A stretch of 64,000 nucleotides of DNA from Paulinella micropora (lineage: Eukaryota > Cercozoa > Imbricatea > Euglyphida > Paulinellidae). Positions 28,501 through 33,302 of this stretch are shown piece by piece; the stretch's first letter is position 1, and the number at the start of each line of letters is the position of its first letter. A program made the translations under genes and the position numbers. The stretch lies in contig WBZZ01001172.1 of assembly GCA_019918135.1 (NCBI GenBank), positions 1 to 64,000 of the forward strand. Reading direction: 5' to 3'. The notes below the pieces were generated by a model. The model was not told the DNA's origin. It did no database searches and saw only the letters and a list, made by a program, of their open reading frames with translations.

Positions 28501-28965
28501 CGCTGCAAGTCCATCCCTTGAGTCGTCGCACCCAACGTGTACTCGGCAAAGCAGCCAAAGTAGTGAAGGGAGCCCACTGAAGGTAGGTTCAGACTTCTCC
28601 AATAGATGGGATAATCAGCGGTACCAAGTGCCTTGAGACTTCCGTCGACTGTGATACTGACCGAGTCGTTCAGAAGAACCGTTGCTCCCTGCACATCCAC
28701 CCATCCATCATGAAGCGTGTTGTCGGAGCTTACGAGAACATGAAGCGTCTTGTCGGAGCTTATGAGAACATGACACCACTGGAAGGAACAAAAGTGCCGT
28801 GGTAGTATGAATAATTGTGAAGTTAGACCTCCAAAATCGTTAGCGTCGCATCAATGGAGATAGCTATCGAAGTGGTGACTATGATGGGAGAGTTGGATGT
28901 CGTCCACACTCTGTGTGCCGCAGGGCTCGAGGGAGTGATGTCCTCCGAAATGAAAAGCGCGTTTC
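1..28965 (-). CDS. giant multi-exon adhesin-like extracellular protein (5' and 3' incomplete here)
   Basis: Twenty-one exons join with GT-AG borders and matching codon phase: 28965-28829, 28778-26031, 25943-23466, 23378-20267, 20009-18571, 18416-17949, 17295-17106, 17044-16555, 16224-16044, 15595-15419, 15164-15065, 14839-14721, 14664-14628, 14368-14313, 12736-12575, 11888-11484, 10545-10222, 9837-9637, 9292-9187, 1225-1191 and 534-1 (13,499 nt). Order of modules: beta-helix repeats with WSC domains, EGF-like repeats, IPT/TIG domains, CARDB-like beta-sandwich modules. The inverted copy at 37,958-41,453 shows the remaining C-terminus with Fn3, cysteine-rich modules and a transmembrane helix, so the product is probably a type I surface protein that binds carbohydrate or other cells. 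No initiator exon or signal peptide was found; the first exon starts in mid-codon. The splice model is inferred from sequence alone. Frameshifted near 223 (see last exon). Confidence 0.8.
535..1190 (-). repeat. intron 20: ATGTATGTCA-type microsatellite
   Basis: The 656-bp intron between exons 20 and 21 is made of TGTATG, GTCATGTA and related short units. The inverted copy at 37,993-38,648 has the same length to the base, which is striking for such an unstable sequence. Confidence 0.85.
1191..1225 (-). CDS. exon 20: 35-bp exon
   Basis: Acceptor CTTCTAG|GCATC, donor GAGCAG|GTACAT. Encodes [12 protein letters not shown] when joined to exon 19 and reads in phase 0 into exon 21. The identical exon occurs at 37,958-37,992 and 61,986-62,020 on the opposite strand, each with the same (ATT)n(ACT)n tract upstream. 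Confidence 0.7.
1343..1529 (-). mobile_element. element A copy A1
   Basis: A repeat of about 185 bp that starts AGGGAGTACATAGG and ends GGCAGACGATACATACAT before an (ATT)n tract. Shared with seven other copies in the window. No protein-coding content. Confidence 0.85.
1564..1736 (-). mobile_element. element A copy A2
   Basis: Same repeat; its 3' end reads GGCAGGAGATACACT before (ATT)n, a variant shared only with the copy at 37,449. Confidence 0.85.
1787..6895 (-). CDS. LINE polyprotein: RRM-like region, APE endonuclease, reverse transcriptase, zinc knuckle
   Basis: 1,702 residues from the ATG at 6,895; a GTG one codon earlier is less likely. Residues about 110-215 ([21 protein letters not shown]) resemble the RRM-like RNA-binding part of LINE ORF1 proteins. 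Residues 310-580 form an endonuclease/exonuclease/phosphatase domain with the catalytic set visible: SHN, GAQEHR, VTVADAN, LLDYIC and DTDHKAVW. The reverse transcriptase has FVDLRKAF (about 1,007), QQGSPLSP and YADD (about 1,108). Near 1,442 a CFCC...H...C knuckle follows. One fused frame replaces the usual ORF1/ORF2 pair. This copy has no stop and could be active: it would nick target DNA and prime reverse transcription there. Confidence 0.93.
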   Translation of the reverse strand: MASDIGRLLLSMDYKYAKHGATTVALMGQGRIAEDLDNPRGNASSTGSGPMSQDGRMRARVYDGIPEPRGEAILAAPHPSSPNLAHGSALQHKASGAIWQMAPPPRRYRRVDRYDKDGRNLIVWGLSERANLQEIASKMSGLGLVVPVMEWQGQRMSRHLELVYEDDDSRQTALQQLKHLKFFGRGVNVALGRRFRDRERVRRLIRIHLRGEAAVRKEEAATGYRVLPLHEECVDDVQVVSSELAADAPKCVSECADMHVVPLHSAASAVGDQPAQAPAEGGSTRAEAKRGRRVRKRAKKHRSKQFDTGFKLLVASHNWQGKTGYDNVGTAEWASFYKHEGWLVIGAQEHRMGKKQLSKCSLDGFRIFGKPAEVSEKNRCKGGVLFAVANFLGPYCNLVSAPVDHRQQVWLRIASGVAGAQDIYVGNGYFPQETQEEESSEAYAAWQAAIAFFGAKGLVVTVADANAKLGPACSRKEEGIVGQHGEVDDKGAPVRSENGKRLAAVLVATGLRNLSGFSCPVEGSYWWSRREQRGMGTGKHLLDYICATPGLASGAKFGVCEDDLDTDHKAVWAELTWSGQRRPKRAAKPYRSFRVDKLIGAGVSGNDHAAKQALDYLRDKFDDVFQHCLQKLGVHQLPELDLSGGADSQRVVDDVTERVAQSFRMAAHRVLGSRCIRPRFTNNWFDGELKELIQQRREAYAAYRRDESNAEARRNWLRLRKQIRKATRAKKSASFKQVQEEAVKCQREQSSKRFWLLAKRLGGARRTKVSAPVQREDGSLACTLPEKVARWEEFRRNSVKPRENPASAAVVVECCAEAGSLEWEEAEAKRQFHWNDRFRDEVARAMKEHEVGEDTCEELDKPFTQEEVLARQRALNNHKACGEDKVKNEMLKYGGAYINGYLTQYFNWIREAERTPKAWGKGIIVNIPKGGDPTDPDNWRDISIISCLGKLYLSLLATRLTLFVDGPDKLRPEQGGFRPGRRTTDQVFTLWQRLKGRQQQKRESYVLFVDLRKAFPSVWRDGLFERLWKLGVRGKFWRTLRRCYEQTSSQVLVDGALTPEVLEGVGVQQGSPLSPTLFNVFMDELCDRLASALKITDVKRLNDIKALLYADDVALIAHSRTELQKMVNVVAKFAEDYRLEVNLKPGKTEIMPIYTSSKAKRPSIRERGEPVVWFRGQKLCVTSQYKYLGVVITDDLKWKEQALRATRVTEVATAGWYSLWCAGEIQARYRLMCWNQLVGAKLKYAFDVWRAPVSQLTKLEAAMLRPMRMILGISPKTSKWITLFLARSLSAERLRRAAQLKFYGRLRVLPEKRFPVIASQVKSDWTAEAEGAIRDSMDLQQGLQELLNSSEKDLEGWFLTVDKWALQQDVKMVQQLMWDKREAGSDLTDGLRVILRQVFGTKEFPRWVALDDAHYNLLRRRLLSCNNRLRLYRSKLVSGMSPRCFCCHDDVNESLAHFLWDCPMHEGRRKQLLLSMQRLGGMAVGAAEGDGGSEEGGEVVGGEVVVEDVLLGREREGSVRQGWDDMSPVDQSRLFCKFFQGKSRFRSNFRLAALLGVTALRPPPKLDVLFGSYVSECWSAREGKREELGVEDGGEEVIDLTEVPSASVPPSPPSDVDVARRGRPRRVDVLARERGSGAQRSVSEFFSSANTLASSSSCTSQPPSAPAVAVAAMSVWCSDNALGSADPGDPMEAHVQDLDLML
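6896..7887 (-). promoter_or_regulatory. LINE 5' leader, probable internal promoter region
   Basis: Non-coding, GC-rich sequence between the element's 5' end and the ATG, with GCCGAG/CTCGGC repeats around 7,510-7,570. Autonomous LINEs carry their promoter here; no specific box can be shown from sequence alone. Confidence 0.45.
7921..8187 (-). mobile_element. tRNA-derived SINE copy 1
   Basis: Starts GGACACCGTGATAGCCCAGT, with an A box (TAGCCCAGTGG) and a B box (AGTTCGATTCC) about 40 bases later, then GTCGGTGCCACC, which can pair with the 5' end as a tRNA acceptor stem. The body carries two copies of a CAGTATTTTCATTGAACATA unit and the 3' end is CAGAGAAGCACT followed by (ATT)n. Confidence 0.88.
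8248..8425 (-). mobile_element. element A copy A3
   Basis: Full-length element A between two (AAT)n tracts, lying between SINE copies 1 and 2. Confidence 0.85.
8474..8742 (-). mobile_element. tRNA-derived SINE copy 2
   Basis: Complete copy with both pol III boxes and two internal CAGTATTTTCATTGAACATA units; (ATT)n tail. Confidence 0.88.
8805..9073 (-). mobile_element. tRNA-derived SINE copy 3
   Basis: Complete copy, almost the same sequence as copy 2; its 5' end abuts a long (AAT)n tract. Confidence 0.88.
9074..9186. repeat. (AAT)n microsatellite
   Basis: About 110 bp of AAT repeats with a few AGT interruptions between SINE copy 3 and the donor of exon 19. Confidence 0.95.
9187..9292 (-). 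CDS. exon 19
   Basis: Acceptor GTGGACAG|GCAACT, donor GAAG|GTTATT, 106 bp, phase 0 to phase 1. Encodes [20 protein letters not shown] and [11 protein letters not shown]. The open G at its end completes a glycine codon with the 35-bp exon at 1,225-1,191. The donor lies at the edge of an (ATT)n tract, so the following 7.96-kb intron starts in microsatellite. Confidence 0.65.
9293..10221 (-). other. introns 18 and 17 around exon 18
   Basis: Intron 9,293-9,636 contains CA-rich sequence and a (GA)n tract (9,558-9,625). Intron 9,838-10,221 contains TCTA-type repeats near 10,120-10,195. No other feature seen. Confidence 0.6.
9637..9837 (-). CDS. exon 18
   Basis: Acceptor CTTTAG|GGTTTG, donor CAA|GTCTCT, 67 codons in phase 0. 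Encodes [15 protein letters not shown], an acidic [10 protein letters not shown] stretch, and a helix-like segment ([19 protein letters not shown]). N-glycosylation-type sites (NTS, NVT, NRT) fit an extracellular location. Domain not recognised. Confidence 0.62.
10222..10545 (-). CDS. exon 17: Gly-rich linker and conserved W/Y-rich region
   Basis: Acceptor GCCTACAG|CTGGCG, donor GAG|GTCTTA, 108 codons in phase 0. It begins [15 protein letters not shown], then a run of about twelve glycines coded by a GGA/GGC repeat (likely length-variable), then [16 protein letters not shown] and [14 protein letters not shown]. The aromatic-rich half looks like a folded module, but I cannot name it. Confidence 0.65.
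10546..11483 (-). other. intron 16, 938 bp, rich in microsatellites
   Basis: Contains pyrimidine tracts (CTTT/TTC/TC, 10,635-10,845) and a long (TATC)n tract (11,185-11,452). No coding potential apart from repeat-derived frames. Confidence 0.65.
11185..11452. repeat. (TATC)n microsatellite
   Basis: About 270 bp of TATC repeats with a few TATT and TCAA variants. Confidence 0.95.
11484..11888 (-). CDS. exon 16: cysteine-rich segment
   Basis: Acceptor TTACCAG|GCTCAG, donor ACG|GTCCAA, 135 codons in phase 0. The product has a short beta-rich start ([17 protein letters not shown]) and then a cysteine-dense part ([46 protein letters not shown]) that should be disulphide bonded outside the cell. 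I do not recognise the domain. The acceptor has a weak pyrimidine tract. Confidence 0.62.
11889..12574 (-). other. intron 15, with AAG/CGA and CA/TC microsatellites
   Basis: Holds (CA)n and (TC)n near 11,958-12,070 and a purine-rich AAG-ACG-AAG block at 12,290-12,480. No exon recognised. Confidence 0.6.
12575..12736 (-). CDS. exon 15: CARDB-like module
   Basis: Acceptor CTTCATAG|AGCAGC, donor CGG|GTACAA, 54 codons in phase 0. The sequence [20 protein letters not shown] followed by [16 protein letters not shown] is the typical pattern of a CARDB-type cell-adhesion beta-sandwich, in which a tail of N-H-G sits between two strands and a final strand carries S-x-x-V-P-V. It is isolated between two long microsatellite-filled introns. 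Confidence 0.75.
12737..14312 (-). other. intron 14, 1.6 kb
   Basis: Contains a C-tract (12,855-12,880), TGTA-rich sequence, an (AT)n tract (13,462-13,498) and a 42-bp direct repeat around 14,436-14,513 (AAAGCCAATCGAACAGCAAG). No exon with matching phase was found. Confidence 0.55.
14313..15595 (-). CDS. exons 10-14: five short exons including a 37-bp microexon
   Basis: Exons 15,595-15,419, 15,164-15,065, 14,839-14,721, 14,664-14,628 and 14,368-14,313. Splice phases are 0, 1, 0, 1, 0 and all joins are open. The translation runs from [14 protein letters not shown] through [39 protein letters not shown] (microexon) and [12 protein letters not shown] to NVPAPV. The last parts look like a beta-sandwich domain (YxWTVxPTxI, then YxFxLxATFxTNVPxP). 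Weakest points are the exon 10 donor (GGG|GTAGTA) and the choice between two nearby acceptors for exon 11 (15,164 or 15,150). Confidence 0.65.
15596..16043 (-). other. intron 9, 448 bp
   Basis: Contains GTAC/GTAT repeats (15,655-15,722) and a threefold direct repeat with GTTGTCTCAGTTGTCAATA near 15,840-16,010. The intron between exons 10 and 11 (15,165-15,418) holds a GGA/AAG purine tract. Confidence 0.55.
16044..17295 (-). CDS. exons 7-9: TIG-like and CARDB-like beta-sandwich modules
   Basis: Three exons: 17,295-17,106, 17,044-16,555 and 16,224-16,044, with donors CAG|GTTCGC, CTC|GTAAGC and GAG|GTACAA. Phases 1, 2 and 0 join without a stop. The product starts with a TIG-like strand pattern ([20 protein letters not shown]), continues through a beta-rich region with [10 protein letters not shown] and LTVTVNV-like strands ([18 protein letters not shown]), and ends in a CARDB-like module ([19 protein letters not shown]). 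Intron 16,225-16,554 is A-rich on the plus strand. Confidence 0.7.
17296..17948 (-). other. intron 6, 653 bp, no feature seen
   Basis: Lies between acceptor CACAG|GTTGCT and donor AAG|GTAGAT. Mixed sequence without repeats or coding pattern. Confidence 0.55.
17949..18416 (-). CDS. exon 6: IPT/TIG domain and EGF-like module
   Basis: Acceptor TTTAG|ATCACT, donor AAG|GTAGAT, 156 codons, phase 0 on both sides. It completes the TIG fold begun in exon 5 ([18 protein letters not shown]), followed by an EGF-like cysteine set ([20 protein letters not shown]) and the beginning of a third TIG-like module ending in GLPSGMK. Confidence 0.75.
18571..20009 (-). CDS. exon 5: end of beta-helix, EGF-like repeats, IPT/TIG domains
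   Basis: Acceptor TTAAG|GTTTT, donor CAG|GTCAGT. After a last beta-helix part ([17 protein letters not shown]) come at least three EGF-like repeats with regular cysteine spacing ([45 protein letters not shown]), then a laminin/EGF-like segment. These are followed by an IPT/TIG immunoglobulin-like domain ([19 protein letters not shown]), another Cys motif ([13 protein letters not shown]) and the start of a second IPT/TIG domain ([11 protein letters not shown]), which continues in exon 6. All are extracellular modules. Confidence 0.8.
20267..23378 (-). CDS. exon 4: beta-helix plus WSC, first tandem repeat copy, then diverged beta-helix
   Basis: Acceptor GTGTAG|GTGATC, donor CAG|GTCCTT, 1,037 codons plus one base. 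The part from 23,378 to about 21,117 is nearly identical to exon 3. Below that, a unique beta-helix stretch follows ([43 protein letters not shown]), so this copy is spliced on to downstream sequence instead of repeating again. Phase 1 at the donor matches the two leading bases of exon 5. Confidence 0.78.
23379..23465 (-). other. 87-bp intron in tandem copy
   Basis: Donor CAG|GTTGCA and acceptor GTGTAG|GTGATC. The intron reads through a few codons and then stops with TAG at the acceptor. Its twin is at 25,944-26,030; the two differ by one base visible near the donor side (CTGCAG versus CCGCAG in the exon end). Confidence 0.65.
23466..25943 (-). CDS. exon 3: beta-helix plus WSC, second tandem repeat copy
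   Basis: Acceptor GTGTAG|GTGATC, donor CAG|GTTGCA, 826 codons in phase 0. It encodes the whole duplicated module: a head with [13 protein letters not shown] and a cysteine-containing segment, about fifteen beta-helix turns, and a WSC domain ([12 protein letters not shown]...[10 protein letters not shown]...CGNSLP). The only protein differences I noted from the matching part of exon 4 are a few substitutions: T/M before AYNWWG, H/N in YDHADD, T/P and V/A in [10 protein letters not shown], and I/M in GSILLL. The very low divergence means a recent copy or an assembly duplication. Confidence 0.78.
25944..26030 (-). other. 87-bp intron in tandem copy
   Basis: Same borders and phase as the intron at 23,379-23,465, duplicated together with the exon. 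Confidence 0.65.
26031..28778 (-). CDS. exon 2: WSC domain and parallel beta-helix, third tandem repeat copy
   Basis: Acceptor TTCCAG|TGGTG, donor CAG|GTTGCA, 916 codons in phase 0. It holds a diverged WSC domain (YFGCFAEY...CGKFCG...YCYCGNSLP...CGG, near 28,300-28,580), then PbH1-type beta-helix turns rich in N, G and S, then the older end of the 2,565-bp tandem repeat with a second WSC domain (26,250-26,580). Asparagine ladders such as NVLDDN and NRGAGI are typical of right-handed beta-helix proteins. WSC domains are cysteine-rich modules known from fungal and protist wall and surface proteins, where they are thought to bind glycans. An alternative donor at CGA|GTGTGC (exon end 26,061) also keeps phase. 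Confidence 0.78.
28829..28965 (-). CDS. exon 1 of the visible giant gene
   Basis: A 137-bp exon between an acceptor (CTAATTAG) and a donor (GAG|GTCTAA). It starts with the last two bases of a codon and ends in phase 0. The translation ([12 protein letters not shown]... to ...[11 protein letters not shown]) has the form of the leader strand of a parallel beta-helix repeat: a short run with TTS and SPIIVT, then a hydrophobic LTI strand. It reads in frame into the next exon. Upstream exons must lie beyond the SINE nest or outside the window; I did not find them. Confidence 0.6.
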
Positions 28966-29128
28966 CTAATTAGCAGTAGCCATGCCCTAACTTCTATACT
29001 AGCGTAGTGATGTTTGCCGTGTCATTAAATGCCAATTCTAAACACCTGCTAGTACTGCTACAACTACTGCTACTGCTACTACTACTGCTACTACTACTAC
29101 TACTACTAATAATAATAATAATAATAAT

Positions 29129-29397
29129 AGTGCTTCTCTGTCAATGGCTGATGCATTTCTGCACATGCGCCTCCATCGTCTCACCCGTGAGGGGAGTACG
29201 AAGAATTGACGATAAGCTCTAATGACACCCCCGCAAGGGCAGTTCCAACACTTCCAGTTGGGCCGGTATGTTCAATGAAAATACTGGTCCAGAAATAGAC
29301 CGGTATGTTCAATGAAAATACTGGTGGCACCGACGGGAATCGAACTGGCGACAGGGCCCATATGGTAGAACTTGACCACTGGGCTATCACGGTGTCC
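29129..29397 (-). mobile_element. tRNA-derived SINE copy 4
   Basis: Complete copy; preceded on its tail side by (ACT)n(AAT)n at 29,050-29,128. Confidence 0.88.
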
Positions 29398-29398
29398 A

Positions 29399-29428
<30 letters not shown>

Positions 29429-29429
<1 letters not shown>

Positions 29430-29695
29430 GTGCTTCTCTGTCAATGGCTGATGCATTTCTGCACATGCGCCTCCATCGTCTCACCCGTGAGGGGAGTACG
29501 AAGAATTGACGATAAGCTCTAATGACACCCCCGCAAGGGCAGTTCCAACACTTCCAGACGGGCCGGTATGTTCAATGAAAATACTGGTCCAGACGGATCG
29601 TTACGTTCAATGAAAATACTGGTGGCACCGACGGGAATCGAACTGGCGACAGGGCCCAGATGGTAGAACTTGACCACTGGGCTATCACGGTGTCC
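29429..29695 (-). mobile_element. tRNA-derived SINE copy 5
   Basis: Complete copy. The first internal unit has the variant ACGTAACGATCCGTCTGG, also seen in the copy at 53,189. Confidence 0.88.
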
Positions 29696-29696
29696 A

Positions 29697-29759
<63 letters not shown>

Positions 29760-29762
<3 letters not shown>

Positions 29763-30211
29763 ATATCTGAGGCGTACTGATGCAGCTAATGGCATATCCT
29801 CAACGGACATAAGCCTCCAATACCCTTGTTCGAGGTCCTCCACCCCCCGTGTCAGTCTCTCGCCTGATGATCGGGGCCACCGATGGAGCTCCTGAGGGCA
29901 AGACTGCACTAAGCCGAGGTTATTCCGCAGTCCCAGCAACCTCTTGCAAGACGTCACCGAATGTGCAAGTGCATACACCAAGCGCGGTTGCTAGAGCTGC
30001 CTCGAAACCCCACCCATAACAATCTGGTGTCTGCTGGGTCCTGGGCTATCAACCAGCATATGCGGAGTTTAAGATCTTTTGCGCGCGCAACGACCCTCCT
30101 CCCCAGCATCTACCACCAAAGGGTTATGAGTTGGCGTCACAGTTTAACGCCTTGAGGCCATTGGGCTGGAACTCTGTTTAGCAAGTGTGACTAGGTTTTT
30201 TCATCGGGAAT
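29760..30211 (-). mobile_element. element B copy 1 (5' truncated)
   Basis: A repeat of about 450 bp that matches 54,094-55,079 on the other strand. It ends TCAGATATAGT before (ATT)n and lacks about 45 bp at its 5' end compared with the others. No coding capacity recognised. Confidence 0.85.
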
Positions 30212-30253
30212 AACAATAATAATAATAATGATAATAATAATAATAATAATAAT

Positions 30254-30485
30254 AGTGCTTCTCTGTCAATGGCTGATGCAAATCTGCCTTTGCGCCTCCA
30301 TCGTCTCGCCCGTGAGGGGAGTACGAAGAATTGACGATAGGCTCTAATGACACCCCCGCACGGGCAGTTCCAACACTTCCAGACGGACCGGTATGTTCAA
30401 TGAAAATACTGGTGGCACCGACGGGAATCGAACTGGCGACAGGGCCCAGATGGTAGAACTTGACCACTGGGCTATCACGGTGTCC
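30254..30485 (-). mobile_element. tRNA-derived SINE copy 6, short form
   Basis: Has only one CAGTATTTTCATTGAACATA unit and reads TTTGCATCAG where most copies read AATGCATCAG: a subfamily shared with copies 7 and 17. Confidence 0.88.
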
Positions 30486-30513
30486 AAATAATGATAATAA
30501 TAATAATAATAAT

Positions 30514-30745
30514 AGTGCTTCTCTGTCGATGGCTGATGCAAATCTGCACATGCGCCTCCATCGTCTCGCCCGTGAGGGGAGTACGAAGAATTGACGATAG
30601 GCTCTAATGACACCCCCGCACGGGCAGTTCCAACACTTCCAGACGGACCGGTATGTTCAATGAAAATACTGGTGGCACCGACGGGAATCGAACTGGCGAC
30701 AGGGCCCAGATGGTAGAACTTGACCACTGGGCTATCACGGTGTCC
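30514..30745 (-). mobile_element. tRNA-derived SINE copy 7, short form
   Basis: One internal unit; almost identical to copy 6, from which it is separated by a short (AAT)n tract. Confidence 0.88.
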
Positions 30746-30808
<63 letters not shown>

Positions 30809-30848
30809 GTAATAGTAATAGTAATAGTAATAGTAATAGTAATAGTAC

Positions 30849-30945
<97 letters not shown>

Positions 30946-30975
30946 GATAATAATAATAATAATAATAATAATAAT
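30746..30975. repeat. compound (AAT)n(AGT)n(AAT)n microsatellite
   Basis: About 230 bp with AAT, alternating AATAGT and AGT blocks between SINE copies 7 and 8. Confidence 0.95.
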
Positions 30976-31244
30976 AGTGCCTCTCTGTCAATGGCTGATG
31001 CATTTCTGCACATGCGCCTCCATCGTCTCACCCGTGAGGGGAGTACGAAGAATTGACGATAAGCTCTAATGACACCCCCGCAAGGGCAGTTCCAACACTT
31101 CCAGACGGGCCGGTATGTTCAATGAAAATACTGGTCCAGAAATAGACCGGTATGTTCAATGAAAATACTGGTGGCACCGACGGGAATCGAACTGGCGACA
31201 GGGCTCAGATGGTAGAACTTGACCACTGGCCTATCACGGTGTCC
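30976..31244 (-). mobile_element. tRNA-derived SINE copy 8
   Basis: Complete copy with two internal units. Confidence 0.88.
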
Positions 31245-31245
31245 A

Positions 31246-31288
<43 letters not shown>

Positions 31289-31296
31289 GTAATAAT

Positions 31297-31502
31297 AGTG
31301 CTTCTGAGTCAATGGCGAATGCATTTCTGCACATGTGCCTCCATCGTCTCACCCGCGAGGGGAGTACGAAGATTTGACGATAGGCTCTACTGACACCCCC
31401 GCAAGGCAGCTCCAAGCCTTCCAGACAGACCAATACTTTCAAAGAAAATATCCTTTGAAAATACTGGCACCGACGGGAATCCAACTGGCGACAGGTCCCA
31501 GA
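31297..31502 (-). mobile_element. tRNA-derived SINE copy 9, diverged and 5' truncated
   Basis: The first 40 bases including the A box are missing and the body has many substitutions (for example AAAGGATATTTTCTTTGA), so this is an older, dead copy. 5' truncation is the usual sign of LINE-driven reverse transcription. Confidence 0.8.
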
Positions 31503-31525
31503 ATAATAATAATAATAATAATAAT

Positions 31526-31793
31526 AGTGCTTCTCTGTCAATGGCTGATGCAAATTTGCACATGCGCCTCCATCGTCTCACCCGTGAGGGGAGTACGAAG
31601 AATTGACGATAAGCTCTAATGACACCCCCGCAAGGGCAGTTCCGACACTTCCAGACGGACCGGTATGTTCAATCAAAATACTGGTCCAGAAATAGACCGG
31701 TATGTTCAATGAAAATACTGGTGGCACCGACGGGAATCGAACTGGCGACAGGGCCCAGGTGGTAGGACTTGACCACTGGGCTATCACGGTGTC
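31526..31793 (-). mobile_element. tRNA-derived SINE copy 10
   Basis: Near-complete; the first two G residues are replaced by (ATT)n sequence. Confidence 0.86.
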
Positions 31794-31862
<69 letters not shown>

Positions 31863-31863
<1 letters not shown>

Positions 31864-32129
31864 GTGCTTCTCTGTCAATGGCTGATGCATTTCTGCACAT
31901 GCGCCTCCATCGTCTCACCCGTGAGGGGAGTACGAAGAATTGACGATAAGCTCTAATGACACCCCCGCAAGGGCAGTTCCAACACTTCCAGACGGGCCGG
32001 TATGTTCAATGAAAATACTGGTCCAGACGGATCGGTATGTTCAATGAAAATACTGGTGGCACCGACGGGAATCGAACTGGCGACAGGGCCCAGATGGTAG
32101 AACTTGACCACTGGGCTATCACGGTGTCC
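31863..32129 (-). mobile_element. tRNA-derived SINE copy 11
   Basis: Complete copy with two internal units, with (AAT)n on both sides. Confidence 0.88.
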
Positions 32130-32177
<48 letters not shown>

Positions 32178-32189
32178 TATATATATATA

Positions 32190-32813
32190 TATTGATCTGT
32201 CATGGCTGAGCCCGAGGGCCATGCGCCTCCATCCCTCGACCCAACAGGGACTACAGTGAGTATGTTGGGGAGGGAAGAGTGACTCTAACCATCCTGCATA
32301 GAAGGCCCCAAAAGGAAGTCCCTACTACCCGCACAGTGTCGGGTACCTTGCAGGAAATCAACTACAAATGATTGATCTTCCCCGCGTGAGAGCTCCACGA
32401 GACTGGGTAGGTTCCGCATGGAGGTACTCACAGGGGTAGCAGACATTTCATGCGGTCTGCCAGCGCATGAGGACGTTTTGTGGTAAGTATCTGGGACGCC
32501 TCGAAACCCGTCACCACCCCTAGATCTCGGAATGTAAATACCCCTTTGATCCCACGTGGTGTATGTCTTATAAAAAACAACACAATGACATGGCCTCGGA
32601 ACCAACACAACAACATAGCCTCGGAACCCACATCGACATAGCCTCGGAACCCACACAACAACAGAGCCTCGGAACCAACACAACTACATAGCCTCGGAAC
32701 CAACACAACAACATAGACTCGGAGCCAACACAACGACATAGCCTCGAAACCAGTGGGAAGAGGCCCAACCACCTCCTCTTCCCGTGGGGTGCCATACTGT
32801 GCACCCCTCCAAA
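32190..32813 (-). mobile_element. element D: non-autonomous element with LINE-like ends
   Basis: Its 5' end (GGAGGGGTGCACA...GGGAAGAGGAGGTGGTTGGG in pieces) matches the first 60 bases of the LINE, and its 3' end contains GATGGAGGCGCATGGCC and GGCTCAGCCATGACAG before (AT)n(ATT)n. The 500 bp between are unrelated to the LINE and include a minisatellite (32,590-32,755). No reading frame of interest. Confidence 0.7.
32590..32755. repeat. 25-bp minisatellite in element D
   Basis: About seven units of GCCTCGGAACCAACACAACA plus five variable bases. Confidence 0.85.
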
Positions 32814-32833
32814 ATAATAATAATAATAATAAT

Positions 32834-33160
32834 AGTGCTTCTCTGTCAATGGCTGATGCATTTCTGCACATGCGCCTCCATCGTCTCACCCGTGAGGGGA
32901 GTACGAAGAATTGACGATAAGCTCTAATGACACCCTCGCAAGGGCAGTTCCAACACTTCCAGACGGGCCGGTATGTTCAATGAAAATACTGGTCCAGACG
33001 GATCGGTATGTTCAATGAAAATACTGGCCGGTATGTTCAATGAAAATACTGGTCCAGACGGATCGGTATGTTCAATGAAAATACTGGTGGCACCGACGGG
33101 AATCGAACTGGCGACAGGGCCCAGATGGTAGAACTTGACCACTGGGCTATCACGGTGTCC
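32834..33160 (-). mobile_element. tRNA-derived SINE copy 12, four-unit form
   Basis: As the others but with four CAGTATTTTCATTGAACATA units in place of two, giving 327 bp. Confidence 0.88.
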
Positions 33161-33211
33161 AATAATAATAATAATAATAATAGTAATAGTAATAACAAGG
33201 ATAATAATAAT

Positions 33212-33263
<52 letters not shown>

Positions 33264-33302
33264 GCTGCTGCTGCCACTGCTGCTGCTGCTGCTGCCGCTG
33301 GT
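33161..33302. repeat. (AAT)n(ACT)n(GCT)n microsatellite
   Basis: Compound trinucleotide tract marking the right edge of the SINE nest. Confidence 0.95.
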
